A stretch of 64,000 bases of DNA from Burkholderia paludis (lineage in GTDB: Bacteria > Pseudomonadota > Gammaproteobacteria > Burkholderiales > Burkholderiaceae), in NCBI RefSeq assembly GCF_000732615.1, contig NZ_JPGL01000037.1, positions 1-64,000 of the forward strand, in the 5' to 3' direction. The position numbers and the translations under genes are program-made. The notes below the pieces were generated by a model. That model saw only the letters and a program-made list of their open reading frames with translations. It was not told where the DNA came from and ran no database searches. Positions 27,653 to 35,963 of this stretch are shown here, in pieces. Within the stretch, counting starts at the first letter, position 1. Each line of letters opens with the position of its first letter.

Positions 27653-28729
27653 TCAGAGATCGGCGTACAGGCGGCCGGGATTGAAGATCGCGTGCGGGTC
27701 GAGCCGCGCCTTGAGCTGCCGGTGCACGCGCAGCAGCGCGGGCGGCAGCGGCTGGAACGGCTCGTGCGTCGCGCCCGCCGTGAAGCAGGTCGCGTGGCCG
27801 CCCCATTGCGCGGCGAGCCGCTGCACGTCGGCCGGCGCGGCGTCGCTTTTCAGCCAGCGCTGCGCGCCGCCCCAGTCGGCGAGTTGCGCGCCGGGCAGCG
27901 CGTCGAGCGGCGCGGCGGCCGGCGCCGAGACGCGCCACAGCGGGCGCGGATCGTCGAAGAACGGCAGCGCGAGGTCGCGCAGCCGCGACCAGAATGCGTC
28001 GTCGCGGCCGTCCATGCGGTCGCCGCCGATCGTGGCGACCGCCGCCTTCACCGAGCCCTCGCCGCCCTCGATCCGCACGCGCAGCACGCCGTCGGCGTGG
28101 CATGCGCCCGCGAGCGGCAGCCCCGCGCGCCGCCAGGCGGCGACGCGCCGTACGGCGTCGCCCGCAGTGAGCGGCAGCGCGAGGTCGGCCGTCGCGCGCG
28201 GCTTCGGCAGCACCTTCAGCGATACCTCGGTCACGACGCCGAGACAGCCGAAGCTGCCCGCGAGCAGCCGCGACACGTCGTAGCCCGCGACGTTCTTCAT
28301 CACCTCGCCGCCGAAGCGCAGGTGCTTCGCGCGGCCGGTGATCACGCGGCAGCCGAGCACGAAATCGCGCACCGCGCCGGCCCACGGGCGGCGCGGCCCC
28401 GACAGCGCCGCCGCGAACATGCCGCCGACCGTGGCCGCGCCGCCGAACGACGGCGGCTCGCACGGCAGCATCTGGCCGGCCGAGTCGAGCATCGCCTCGA
28501 GTTCGGCGAGCGGCGTGCCCGCGCGCGCGGTGACGACGAGTTCGGTCGGGTCGTACGACACGACGCCGCGATGCGCGCGCAGGTCGAGCGTGCGGCCTTC
28601 GACGGGGCGGCCGAGGAAGGCCTTCGTGCCGGCGCCGCGGATGTGCAGCGGCTGGCGGTCGCGGATCGCCGCGTCGACCTGCGCGACGAGCGCCGCGCCG
28701 GCATCGGTCGATTCGATTTCACGTCGCAT
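27653..28729 (-). CDS. glcE: glycolate oxidase FAD-binding subunit GlcE
   Basis: 358 residues with an FAD_binding_4 domain (LVVTARAGTPLAELEAML, PPSFGGAATVGGMFAAAL, FGGEVMKNVAGYDVSRLLAGSFG). It is shorter than GlcD, as expected. The start ATG at 28729 shares its first base with the last base of the glcD stop (TGATG), so the two flavin subunits are translationally coupled. It is part of the membrane-associated GlcDEF complex. Confidence 0.95.
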   Translation of the reverse strand: MRREIESTDAGAALVAQVDAAIRDRQPLHIRGAGTKAFLGRPVEGRTLDLRAHRGVVSYDPTELVVTARAGTPLAELEAMLDSAGQMLPCEPPSFGGAATVGGMFAAALSGPRRPWAGAVRDFVLGCRVITGRAKHLRFGGEVMKNVAGYDVSRLLAGSFGCLGVVTEVSLKVLPKPRATADLALPLTAGDAVRRVAAWRRAGLPLAGACHADGVLRVRIEGGEGSVKAAVATIGGDRMDGRDDAFWSRLRDLALPFFDDPRPLWRVSAPAAAPLDALPGAQLADWGGAQRWLKSDAAPADVQRLAAQWGGHATCFTAGATHEPFQPLPPALLRVHRQLKARLDPHAIFNPGRLYADL

Positions 28730-30228
28730 CAGAAGCGCTCCAGTTCGGGAAACGGCAGCTTGCCGTGATGGACGTGCATCGCGCCGAATTCGGCGCAGCG
28801 GTGCAGCGTCGGGATGTTCTTGCCGGGATTGAGCAGGCCCTGCGGATCGAACGCGGCCTTCACCGCGTGGAAGAACGCGATTTCGTCGGTGTTGAACTGC
28901 ACGCACATCTGGTTGATCTTCTCGCGCCCGACGCCGTGCTCGCCGGTGATGCTGCCGCCCGCCGCGACGCACAGCTCGAGGATCCTGCCGCCGAGCGCTT
29001 CCGCGCGGTCGAGCTCGCCGGGCCGGTTCGCATCGAACAGGATCAGCGGGTGCATGTTGCCGTCGCCGGCGTGGAACACGTTCGCGACCGGCAGCCCGTA
29101 TTCGGCGGACAGCGCGGCGATGCCTTCGAGCACGCGCGGCAGTTCGCGGCGCGGGATCGTGCCGTCCATGCAGTAGTAGTCGGGCGACATGCGGCCCACC
29201 GCGGGAAACGCGTTCTTGCGGCCGGCCCAGAAGCGCTGGCGCTCGGCTTCGTCGCGCGCGACGCGGATGTCGGTCGCGCCCGCGTCGCGCAGCAGCGCGG
29301 CGACGCGCTCGGCGTCCTCGTCGACGTCGGTCGGCGCGCCGTCGAGCTCGCACAGCAGGATCGCCTGCGCGTCGACCGGGTAGCCCGCATGGATGAAATC
29401 CTCGGCCGCGCGGATCGCGAGGTTGTCCATCATCTCGAGACCGCCGGGAATCACGCCCGCGCCGATGATCCGCGCGACCGCGGCGCCGGCTTCGGCGACG
29501 TCGTCGAAGCTGGCCATCAGCACCTTCACGTTCGGCGGCTTTGGCAGCAGCTTCACGGTCACTTCCGTGACGATGCCGAGCATTCCTTCGGAGCCGGTGA
29601 ACAGCGCGAGCAGGTCGAAGCCCGGCGCGTCGAGCGCATCGGCGCCGAGCGTGAGCGTGTCGCCGTCGATCGTCAGGATCTCGACCTTCAGGATGTTGTG
29701 CACCGTGAGGCCGTATTTCAGGCAGTGCACGCCGCCCGCGTTTTCGGCGACGTTGCCGCCGATCGAGCATGCGATCTGCGACGACGGATCGGGCGCGTAG
29801 TACAGGCCGTACGGCGCGGCGGCCTGCGAGATCGCGAGGTTGCGCACGCCGGGCTGCACGCGCGCGGTGCCGGCGTCGGGGTCGATGTCGAGAATCCGGT
29901 TGAACTTCGCCATCACGAGCAGGAGGCCTTTTTCGAGCGGCATCGCGCCGCCCGACAGCCCCGTGCCCGCGCCGCGCGCGACCACCGGCACGCCGAGCGC
30001 GGCCGCGACGCGCAGCACCGCGCGCACCTGCTCGACCGTGTCGGGCAGCACGACCGCGAGCGGCACCGTGCGGTAGGCGGCGAGGCCGTCGCATTCGAAC
30101 GGCTTGAGCGCCTCGCGTTCGTGCAGCACGTCGAGGCCGGGCGCCGCCGCGTGCAGCGCGGCGACGAGCGTGTCGCGGCCGACGGTCGCCAGCGGGCCGT
30201 CGATCCGTTCGTCGTAGATGAAACTCAT
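28729..30228 (-). CDS. glcD: glycolate oxidase FAD-linked subunit GlcD
   Basis: 499 residues. It oxidises glycolate to glyoxylate. The FAD-binding blocks RGAGTGLSGGAMP and SSQIACSIGGNVAENAGG are followed by the C-terminal VFHAGDGNMHPLI and GSITGEHGVGREK. The ATG at 30228 (MSFIYDERIDG) follows GGAGAC at good spacing; an earlier in-frame ATG at 30249 lacks this. It is the first gene of glcDEFGB, divergent from glcC. Confidence 0.95.
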   Translation of the reverse strand: MSFIYDERIDGPLATVGRDTLVAALHAAAPGLDVLHEREALKPFECDGLAAYRTVPLAVVLPDTVEQVRAVLRVAAALGVPVVARGAGTGLSGGAMPLEKGLLLVMAKFNRILDIDPDAGTARVQPGVRNLAISQAAAPYGLYYAPDPSSQIACSIGGNVAENAGGVHCLKYGLTVHNILKVEILTIDGDTLTLGADALDAPGFDLLALFTGSEGMLGIVTEVTVKLLPKPPNVKVLMASFDDVAEAGAAVARIIGAGVIPGGLEMMDNLAIRAAEDFIHAGYPVDAQAILLCELDGAPTDVDEDAERVAALLRDAGATDIRVARDEAERQRFWAGRKNAFPAVGRMSPDYYCMDGTIPRRELPRVLEGIAALSAEYGLPVANVFHAGDGNMHPLILFDANRPGELDRAEALGGRILELCVAAGGSITGEHGVGREKINQMCVQFNTDEIAFFHAVKAAFDPQGLLNPGKNIPTLHRCAEFGAMHVHHGKLPFPELERF

Positions 30229-30328
30229 CGGTCTGTCTCCACCATGCATGGCGGCCGCGCAAGGCGCGACACGCCGGATGGACGCGATTCTTGGCGGGCC
30301 GGGCGTGCATGTCCAGACGTCTTTCTTG

Positions 30329-30339
30329 TGGTCATACCA
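30329..30339. promoter_or_regulatory. GntR/FadR-type operator 1 (putative GlcC site)
   Basis: TGGTCATACCA has the TGGT-N3-ACCA symmetry recognised by FadR-subfamily regulators such as LldR, PdhR and GlcC. It lies in the glcD-glcC intergenic region, 101 bases upstream of glcD. The identical 11-mer occurs again at 30436. Confidence 0.65.
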
Positions 30340-30435
30340 GTTTTTCGGACGGGGTTCCGGCAGGCGCCGTGGAATGAGCCATGAAATCCAGCACGGATAA
30401 GGCTTTGTGAGAAAATCGACGAACTCATTCCAAAG

Positions 30436-30446
30436 TGGTCATACCA
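30436..30446. promoter_or_regulatory. GntR/FadR-type operator 2 (putative GlcC site)
   Basis: A second exact TGGTCATACCA, 107 bases from the first and ending two bases before the ATG at 30449. If GlcC bound here it would block its own transcription or translation start. If the upstream GTG at 30407 is used, the site lies inside the coding region. Confidence 0.6.
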
Positions 30447-30448
30447 GT

Positions 30449-31219
30449 ATGGAAATCCAGGATCGGGAAAGGCCGGCGCGGCGCGTGGCCGACGTCGTCG
30501 CCGAACGGATCGAGCAGCTGATCGTCGACGGCGTGCTGAAGGCCGGGCAGGCGCTGCCGTCGGAACGGCGGTTGACCGAGAAGCTCGGCGTATCGCGCAC
30601 GGCCGTGCGCGAAGGGATGAAGCTGCTGCACGCGCGCGGGATCATCGACACGGCGCACGGCAAGGGGTCGTTCGTCGCGAGCCTGACCCCGCAGCGCGAA
30701 ATCACGCCGATGATGCACCTGCTCGGTTCGCAGCCGCGCACGCTGTACGACCTGTTCGAGGTGCGCGGGATGCTCGAGGCCGAGGCCGCGCGGCTCGCCG
30801 CGCTGCGCGGCACGCCGGCGGATTTCATCCTGATCCGGCGCCGCTACGAGGAGATGACCGCGGCCGATGCGCAGGACCTCGATCCCGCTGCGCGCGCGAA
30901 GCTCGACCACGCGTTCCATCTCGCGATCAGCGAGGCGTCGCACAACCCCGTGCTCGTCAACACGCTGCAGTCGCTGACCGACCTGCTGCTCAGTTCGGTG
31001 TTCGCATCGGTGAACAACCTCTATCACCGCGAACCGCTGAAGAAGCAGATCGACCGCCAGCATGCGCGGCTCTACAACGCGGTGACGGGGCGGCTGCCCG
31101 ACCAGGCGCGCAAGGCGGCGAGCGAGCATATCCGGCAGTGCGTCGATTATTTGAGGGAGATCGAGCAGGAGGAGCAACGGCTCGTGCGGTCGACGTTGCG
31201 GCTCGAAGGGTGGGCGTGA
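30449..31219 (+). CDS. glcC: GlcC-like GntR/FadR-family regulator
   Basis: 256 residues. An N-terminal winged HTH (RRVADVVAERIEQLIVDGVLKAG, LTEKLGVSRTAVREGMKLL) is followed by an FCD ligand-binding domain with the metal-binding His/Asp pattern (LDHAFHLAISEASHNPVL). GlcC activates the glc operon in response to glycolate. The start is ambiguous: ATG at 30449 has no ribosome binding site because an operator occupies that space, while GTG at 30407 follows a TAAGG and would add 14 residues. It is divergent from glcD. Confidence 0.88.
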   Translation: MEIQDRERPARRVADVVAERIEQLIVDGVLKAGQALPSERRLTEKLGVSRTAVREGMKLLHARGIIDTAHGKGSFVASLTPQREITPMMHLLGSQPRTLYDLFEVRGMLEAEAARLAALRGTPADFILIRRRYEEMTAADAQDLDPAARAKLDHAFHLAISEASHNPVLVNTLQSLTDLLLSSVFASVNNLYHREPLKKQIDRQHARLYNAVTGRLPDQARKAASEHIRQCVDYLREIEQEEQRLVRSTLRLEGWA

Positions 31220-31452
31220 GCCGGGCGGGGCCGCCGGCCGTGCGCCGGCGTTGACGGGTATCACGCACAGCGAACCGTCTGACGACGCGTGTCACACGGG
31301 CATGTCACACTGTGTTCCATTTTTCGTGTGGTCGCCGCCGTCCGCCCGATGCACGGGCCGGTCGCGTGCGCCGTGTTTCGCCGCCGTGCATGACGGAGTC
31401 GCGTCGGGCCCGTCGGACGGTGCGCCACCCATCCCGAAACGGAGCACATCGC

Positions 31453-31950
31453 ATGTCGAACCGGACCCGCGACGACGGCCCCGCCCGAACGTCAGATCCC
31501 CCCGATGGCGCGCAGCGCGACGCGCTGCTCGCGTTGCTGAACGAACTGCTGGAAGCCGAGCGGGCTGGCGCGCGCATCGCGTCGGAGACGGCGGCGGCAA
31601 TCGACGATGCCGAACTTCATCGTCTTGTGGTCGGTATCCGCCAGGATGACGCGCATTGGTGCACGGTGCTGGACGATGCGATCCGCTCGCTCGACGCGAC
31701 GCCGACGCTTGCCACCGGCGCGCTCCATGAAACCGCGATGGCGATCGACGACGTGCGGGAACGGCTCGCATTCCTGAACCGGGGGCAGCGTTGGGTCGTG
31801 CGCAAGCTGCAGGCGATGCTGCCGACGCTCGACGTGCCCGATCTGCACCACGCGCTCACGCTGATGCTCGTGTCGCATGAGAAGAACATCGGGTCGGTCG
31901 ACGCGCTGCTGCGGGTCAAGGACGGGGCCGGCGGCGCGGTGACGCCGTGA
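31453..31950 (+). CDS. DUF6306-like ferritin-fold protein
   Basis: 165 residues, helical and rich in Ala, Asp and Leu, with no signal peptide. LLNELLEAERAGARIASETAAA, WCTVLDDAIRSL and HALTLMLVSHEKNIGSVDALL give the four-helix pattern of DUF6306, a ferritin-like family of unknown function. The ATG follows GGAG eight bases upstream. It is a single gene; its function cannot be inferred from the neighbours. Confidence 0.7.
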   Translation: MSNRTRDDGPARTSDPPDGAQRDALLALLNELLEAERAGARIASETAAAIDDAELHRLVVGIRQDDAHWCTVLDDAIRSLDATPTLATGALHETAMAIDDVRERLAFLNRGQRWVVRKLQAMLPTLDVPDLHHALTLMLVSHEKNIGSVDALLRVKDGAGGAVTP

Positions 31951-32115
31951 CGTGAAGAACGCCTTTCGTGGGGGCGTGTCGATGTGCGATTCGCGCCGAC
32001 GCCGCGGGGCGCTTCATCACTTCGGCGGTTGCTTGCGATGTACCGGCAGTCGGCCGTGCGCCCGTTCCGTGACGGTTCCGGTCACAGGCCGGCCGGCGCC
32101 GGTTGCAGGCGCCAA

Positions 32116-32562
32116 CTAGCAGTGTTCGTCGCGCGACATGAACCGATCGATCAGCTGATAGTAGCCCGGCAACACGCGGTTCAAGCGATTGCGGCCGGCG
32201 CGCGTCAGGCTGACGAGCTTCGCCCGGCTGTCTTCGTCGCTCGCCTCGCAGGTGAGCATGCCGTCCTCGACCAGACCTTGGATCGTGCGTGTCATGACCG
32301 GGCGCGACACGTCGACACGATCGGCCAGTTCGCTCACTTTCAGGCCGTCCGGATGGTTTTCGCGATCCAGCACGACGAGAATCAGATATCGCAAGGTCGA
32401 GAGCCCGTTTTCCGCAAAGTAGGTGTCGAGCTCCCGCATCAGCGAGCTGGCACGTCGCAGCATGTGGAGTGCGGCCTGAACGTTGTCCACGTTCATGGAC
32501 GGAAAGCGCTTATGGTAGGTTTCCAGCGTTTCCCGGCTGGGTAATTCCTTCAGGAAGAACAC
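32116..32562 (-). CDS. MarR-family transcriptional regulator
   Basis: 148 residues with a winged HTH (LKVSELADRVDVSRPVMTRTIQGLVEDGML) and the wing DEDSRAKLVSLTRAGRNRL. A GTG at 32562 follows GGAG by ten bases and overlaps the upstream isochorismatase end by 13 bases. That favours it over the ATG at 32496, which would give 126 residues. It is co-transcribed with the isochorismatase-like gene; the palindrome at 33211-33238 in front of that gene is its likely operator (inference). Confidence 0.83.
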   Translation of the reverse strand: MFFLKELPSRETLETYHKRFPSMNVDNVQAALHMLRRASSLMRELDTYFAENGLSTLRYLILVVLDRENHPDGLKVSELADRVDVSRPVMTRTIQGLVEDGMLTCEASDEDSRAKLVSLTRAGRNRLNRVLPGYYQLIDRFMSRDEHC

Positions 32563-33200
32563 GGGGCAAGGTCTCCTTTCAAATGACGTGCGAGCGTCGC
32601 CGTATCGATTCCGGCGCCGAAATGATGCAGCACGTGTTCGACGACATGATCGTGTTGCCCTTTCGTGAACGCGGCACACCCGTCCGTCACGATCCAGCAG
32701 TCGAGGCCGATGTCGTGCGCTTCCCGAAGCGTGGATTCCACGCAGACATGGGTGGCGAAGCCCATCAGCACAATCGTGTCGATACGGTTGTTTCGCAGGA
32801 ACGGATCCAGCGTCGAATTTCTCAGCACGCTCGCTCCGGAGCGGCCCTGCGTGACGAATTCGTTTCGCTCGGGCAGGAAAGGCGGCGAGAACGCGGCGCC
32901 TTGCCCGATCCACGTGCCGGCGCCCGGAATCGCGGAGCGCAACCCGAGGACGTCGTGGCCGCCGGCGAACAGGCGGTAGTGCGGATCGTGTCGCAGATCC
33001 AGTCCGGCATGGGCAATGGTCCAGCCTTCCTCCCGGGCAGTCGCGAGGATGTGTGCCGCGTTGGAGGCCGCCTCTCGAAACGGCGCCTCGTCGCGAACAA
33101 GACGCTTGAAGAGGATGCTGTCGTCGCCGAGCCATTCATTCTGGAATTCGATGAAGACAAGCGCGGTGCGATGCTTTTCGATGGAAACCGGATTCGTCAC
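32550..33200 (-). CDS. isochorismatase-like cysteine hydrolase with altered triad
   Basis: 216 residues of the isochorismatase-like fold. The nucleophile Cys is kept in MGFATHVCVESTLREAH. However, the usual catalytic Asp is Glu (ALVFIEFQNEW), and the usual catalytic Lys position appears to be Arg (VTQGRSGAS). The family includes nicotinamidases, N-carbamoyl hydrolases and other amidases, but the substrate here is unknown. It is first in an operon with the MarR regulator and probably controlled by it through the operator ten bases upstream. Confidence 0.82.
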   Translation of the reverse strand: MTNPVSIEKHRTALVFIEFQNEWLGDDSILFKRLVRDEAPFREAASNAAHILATAREEGWTIAHAGLDLRHDPHYRLFAGGHDVLGLRSAIPGAGTWIGQGAAFSPPFLPERNEFVTQGRSGASVLRNSTLDPFLRNNRIDTIVLMGFATHVCVESTLREAHDIGLDCWIVTDGCAAFTKGQHDHVVEHVLHHFGAGIDTATLARHLKGDLAPCSS

Positions 33201-33210
33201 GGGATGTGCT

Positions 33211-33238
33211 CCATATAATTATCATGGTAACTATATGG
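33211..33238. promoter_or_regulatory. long palindromic MarR-type operator
   Basis: CCATATAATTATC (33211-33223) and GGTAACTATATGG (33226-33238) form 13-base arms around AT, complementary at 11 of 13 positions. AT-rich in a GC-rich setting. It ends ten bases before the isochorismatase start codon, where a bound regulator would block expression. Confidence 0.7.
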
Positions 33239-33382
33239 TCGCGAGCGAAGAAGTGCAAGTCCCGCGGAAAAGGCGCAGGCGGGGCCACGATCGAATCGCT
33301 GCTTGTCGTTGCCGGGTCGACGGCTGGGCGCGTTAAAGAAATCGCGCGGAAGGTCTCTTCGTAGTCGCCGCCGGCCTCATGC

Positions 33383-34114
33383 TCAACCGGCGAGAACGGG
33401 ATCGATCTCGTTGTGTGTCAGGCCGAAGCTCGCCATGCGGGCGCGATGATCGGGTGAGCCCAGATACAGGCGAAGTTGCTCGTTGACGGCATCGAGCAGG
33501 TCACGGTTCGTCCTGTTGAACGAGAATGCCCCGAGCGGGCGTTCCTGCCGCTTGCCAGGTGCGTCGGGACGGTGCTCCACGGCCTGAAGCACCGTGCCGC
33601 CGATGCGATCCGCAAGGATGCGGTTTCCCAGCGCCGTGCTCGCATACGCATCGATCGCCCCCGCGCGAACCGCTTCGATCGCATCGGCCTGGTGCTCGAA
33701 GATGACTATCTGGTCGTCGCTTACGCCCGCCGTTCTCGCCGAATCGTGTTGCACTTGTCCGGCGATGATGCCCAGCCGCGCATCGTGGCGTTCGGCGAGC
33801 GACGCGTAGCTGTCCAGTGCTTTCGGATTGCCTGCCCGAACCAGGAAGCCGTCCCCGATTGCCCAGACGGGCACGCTGAACGCGACCAGCTCGGCGCGCC
33901 CGGGCGTCACGAACAGCGGGACGTTCATATCCCAGCGGCCGGCTTCGACGCCGGGCAGCAGTTCACTGAACGTCGTCAAGTGATGTTCGATCCGGGTGAC
34001 CCCCATTGCGCGAAGAACCGCATCGGCCAGATCGAGGTCGGCGCCGGCGGCGGTTCGATCCGCGTTCGTCCAGCCGAACGGGGGTTCTTCGATATAAGCA
34101 ATCGTTACCTTCAT
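33383..34114 (-). CDS. family-3 solute-binding domain protein without signal peptide
   Basis: 243 residues of the SBP_bac_3 (amino-acid-type periplasmic binding protein) fold: VTIAYIEEPPFGWTNADRTAAGADLDLADAVLRAMG, then RWDMNVPLFVTPGRAELVAFSVPV. The ATG at 34114 starts directly at the first strand. No upstream start adds a hydrophobic signal, so the protein seems cytoplasmic, which is unusual. No ABC permease or ATPase is nearby. It may be a ligand sensor, or its export signal may be lost. Confidence 0.75.
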   Translation of the reverse strand: MKVTIAYIEEPPFGWTNADRTAAGADLDLADAVLRAMGVTRIEHHLTTFSELLPGVEAGRWDMNVPLFVTPGRAELVAFSVPVWAIGDGFLVRAGNPKALDSYASLAERHDARLGIIAGQVQHDSARTAGVSDDQIVIFEHQADAIEAVRAGAIDAYASTALGNRILADRIGGTVLQAVEHRPDAPGKRQERPLGAFSFNRTNRDLLDAVNEQLRLYLGSPDHRARMASFGLTHNEIDPVLAG

Positions 34115-34367
34115 CGTCGTGTCTCGCGAAATGGGGGGCATCGAATCGTCGAAGCCATTGTCCGGGATCGATGAAGCGGTGTCGAATGTCCAGAAATGGC
34201 GGTTCCGATCAGACGCAGTCACCCGTATTCAACCCGAAGCCGCCGCGCGCCATGCCGGTGCCGGACGGCGGATCGCCTCGCCGTGCGGAACGGTGAAATC
34301 CACCTCGACCGGTTGAGCAAGCGCGCCGACGCTCGCGGCGTGGGCGGCGCGCAACGCAGCGTCGCTC

Positions 34368-35009
34368 TCAGCCGCCTTCGACGAGCCGCATCACGATGCG
34401 TCTGGCCGATTCGAGATGCGCGACCGTCATCGAGCGTGCCGCACGCGCATTGCGCTCGCGGCACGCCTGCAGGATGTCCTCGTGCTCGACCTGGAACGAC
34501 GGCGTATCCGCGAGCAGCGTGGCCTGCAGGCGCTCGTAGCGTTCGACCTGGCTGCGCAGTTCCGCGATCGTCTTCAATTGCCGCGCGTTGTCGCAGCACG
34601 AATACAGCAACGCGTGGAATTCGCGATTCAGCTCGCCTTGCCGGCGCGGCGCGGTTGCGTCGCCGAGCAGGCGGTGGACGAGTTCGGCGCGCGCCAGTGT
34701 TTCATCGTCGAGCCGCTTCACGCTCCGGTAGATCGCATCGCCTTCCAGCAGCACGCGCAGGTCGTAGATCTCCCGCACATCCGACGCGCCCAGCATGCGC
34801 ACGACGGCGCCGCGATTCCGGAAAATATCCAGCAATCCTTCGCGTTCCAGCCGCTGGATCGCCTCGCGCATCGGAATCCGGCTGATGCCGAACCGCTCGG
34901 CCAGATCGCGTTCGACGAGCCGTTCGCCGGCCGCCAGCTCGCCGTTGATGATCATGTCGCGCAGCGATGCGGCGATCGCGTCCGCCGTGGAGTCGAGTCT
35001 GGCTTCCAT
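34368..35009 (-). CDS. GntR-family (FCD domain) regulator
   Basis: 213 residues. Winged HTH at about 8-75 (LRDMIINGELAAGERLVERDLAERFGISRIPMREAIQRLEREG), then an FCD domain (LRVLLEGDAIY, LNREFHALLYSCCDNARQL). The ATG at 35009 is the first that places the HTH correctly. A perfect palindrome TGGTATACCA lies 28 bases upstream, between this gene and the divergent OsmC gene, and is probably its operator. The effector is unknown. Confidence 0.85.
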   Translation of the reverse strand: MEARLDSTADAIAASLRDMIINGELAAGERLVERDLAERFGISRIPMREAIQRLEREGLLDIFRNRGAVVRMLGASDVREIYDLRVLLEGDAIYRSVKRLDDETLARAELVHRLLGDATAPRRQGELNREFHALLYSCCDNARQLKTIAELRSQVERYERLQATLLADTPSFQVEHEDILQACRERNARAARSMTVAHLESARRIVMRLVEGG

Positions 35010-35037
35010 GCCTGCCTGTTTCGTCAATTTGGAATAA

Positions 35038-35047
35038 TGGTATACCA
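35038..35047. promoter_or_regulatory. GntR-type palindromic operator
   Basis: TGGTATACCA is a perfect ten-base palindrome of the FadR/VanR-type pattern, flanked by AA/AAA. It is 28 bases upstream of the GntR gene and about 95 upstream of the OsmC gene, so one site could govern both. Confidence 0.6.
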
Positions 35048-35142
35048 AACGACGATCCGATGCCAGAATGAAGGCTTCCGGCGGGCGTCGGTCGAACGCA
35101 TGTCCGCCCCGGTCGAGGCAACCCACATTCATGGAGATCGAG

Positions 35143-35619
35143 ATGGCATCCGGTGAGCACAAGTATCGCGTCGCGGTGGAGTGGACAGGCAATCGCGGCA
35201 CCGGTACGTCGGGGTATCGCGAATACGGCCGCGAGCATGTGATCCGGGCCGGCGGCAAGCCGGACATCCCCGGGTCGGCCGACCCGGCGTTCCGCGGCGA
35301 CGCGTCGCGCTGGAATCCCGAAGACCTGCTGCTCGCGTCGGCATCGGCGTGTCACAAGCTCTGGTACCTGCATCTGTGTTCGGACGCGGGCATCCGCGTG
35401 ATGGCTTATGTCGACGATGCGGAAGGCACGATGCTCGACAGCGCCGAGCAGGGCCGCTTCACGGAAATCGTGCTGCGCCCGCACGTGACGATCCGGGCCG
35501 GCGACGATCGTGAGCGGGCGGAACGCCTGCATCACGATGCGCATGCGCAATGCTATGTCGCGAACTCGGTCAATTTCCCGATCCGCTGCGAACCGGTGAT
35601 CGTGTTCGCGGCGGCCTGA
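35143..35619 (+). CDS. OsmC-family peroxiredoxin-like protein
   Basis: 158 residues of the OsmC/Ohr fold. The two redox cysteines are in LLASASACHKLWYL and HAQCYVANSVNFPI. Members reduce organic hydroperoxides. The ATG at 35143 (MASGEHKYRV) follows GGAG inside the upstream ATGGAGATCGAG, which fixes the start against 35131. It is divergent from the GntR regulator. Confidence 0.87.
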   Translation: MASGEHKYRVAVEWTGNRGTGTSGYREYGREHVIRAGGKPDIPGSADPAFRGDASRWNPEDLLLASASACHKLWYLHLCSDAGIRVMAYVDDAEGTMLDSAEQGRFTEIVLRPHVTIRAGDDRERAERLHHDAHAQCYVANSVNFPIRCEPVIVFAAA

Positions 35620-35963
35620 CGGCGCAGCCCGTCGACGCGGAGCATCGCGGGCGCGGCAACGCATCGGCTACAGCGGGGAATCGACGAGCCGTTCGAATGC
35701 GTCGGGTGCGGGCAGGGGCGGCGGCGAGTTGCCGGACGCCGCCGCGCCGAACCTGCATGGGCGCGTTCCGGTGTCGGCCTGCGTGTGGATCGTCGGCGAG
35801 GTGCGGGGCGCGAGCGTGCCGACGTCGTACCAATATCTGATACGCGGTGGAATTCTGTTGCTCGCGGTGTTGTTCGGCCCGTATCGTCGCAACCAGCGGT
35901 GCGCGACGAGGAGCCGACCGGCCATGCGACCGCCTGCAAATGCGACAGATATCGGGAGACGCC
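35620..35963. other. intergenic region before the SMP-30 gene
   Basis: 344 bases without a supported gene; frames here are Arg/Ala-rich shadows. A short AT-rich patch around 35830-35860 (ACCAATATCTGATACGC) is the best candidate for the promoter of the lactonase gene. No clear palindrome or terminator was recognised. Confidence 0.4.

Noticed and set aside
31230..31249. CGCCGGC/GCCGGCG hairpin after glcC
   Set aside because: Such short GC palindromes are common at this base composition and it has no T-tract.
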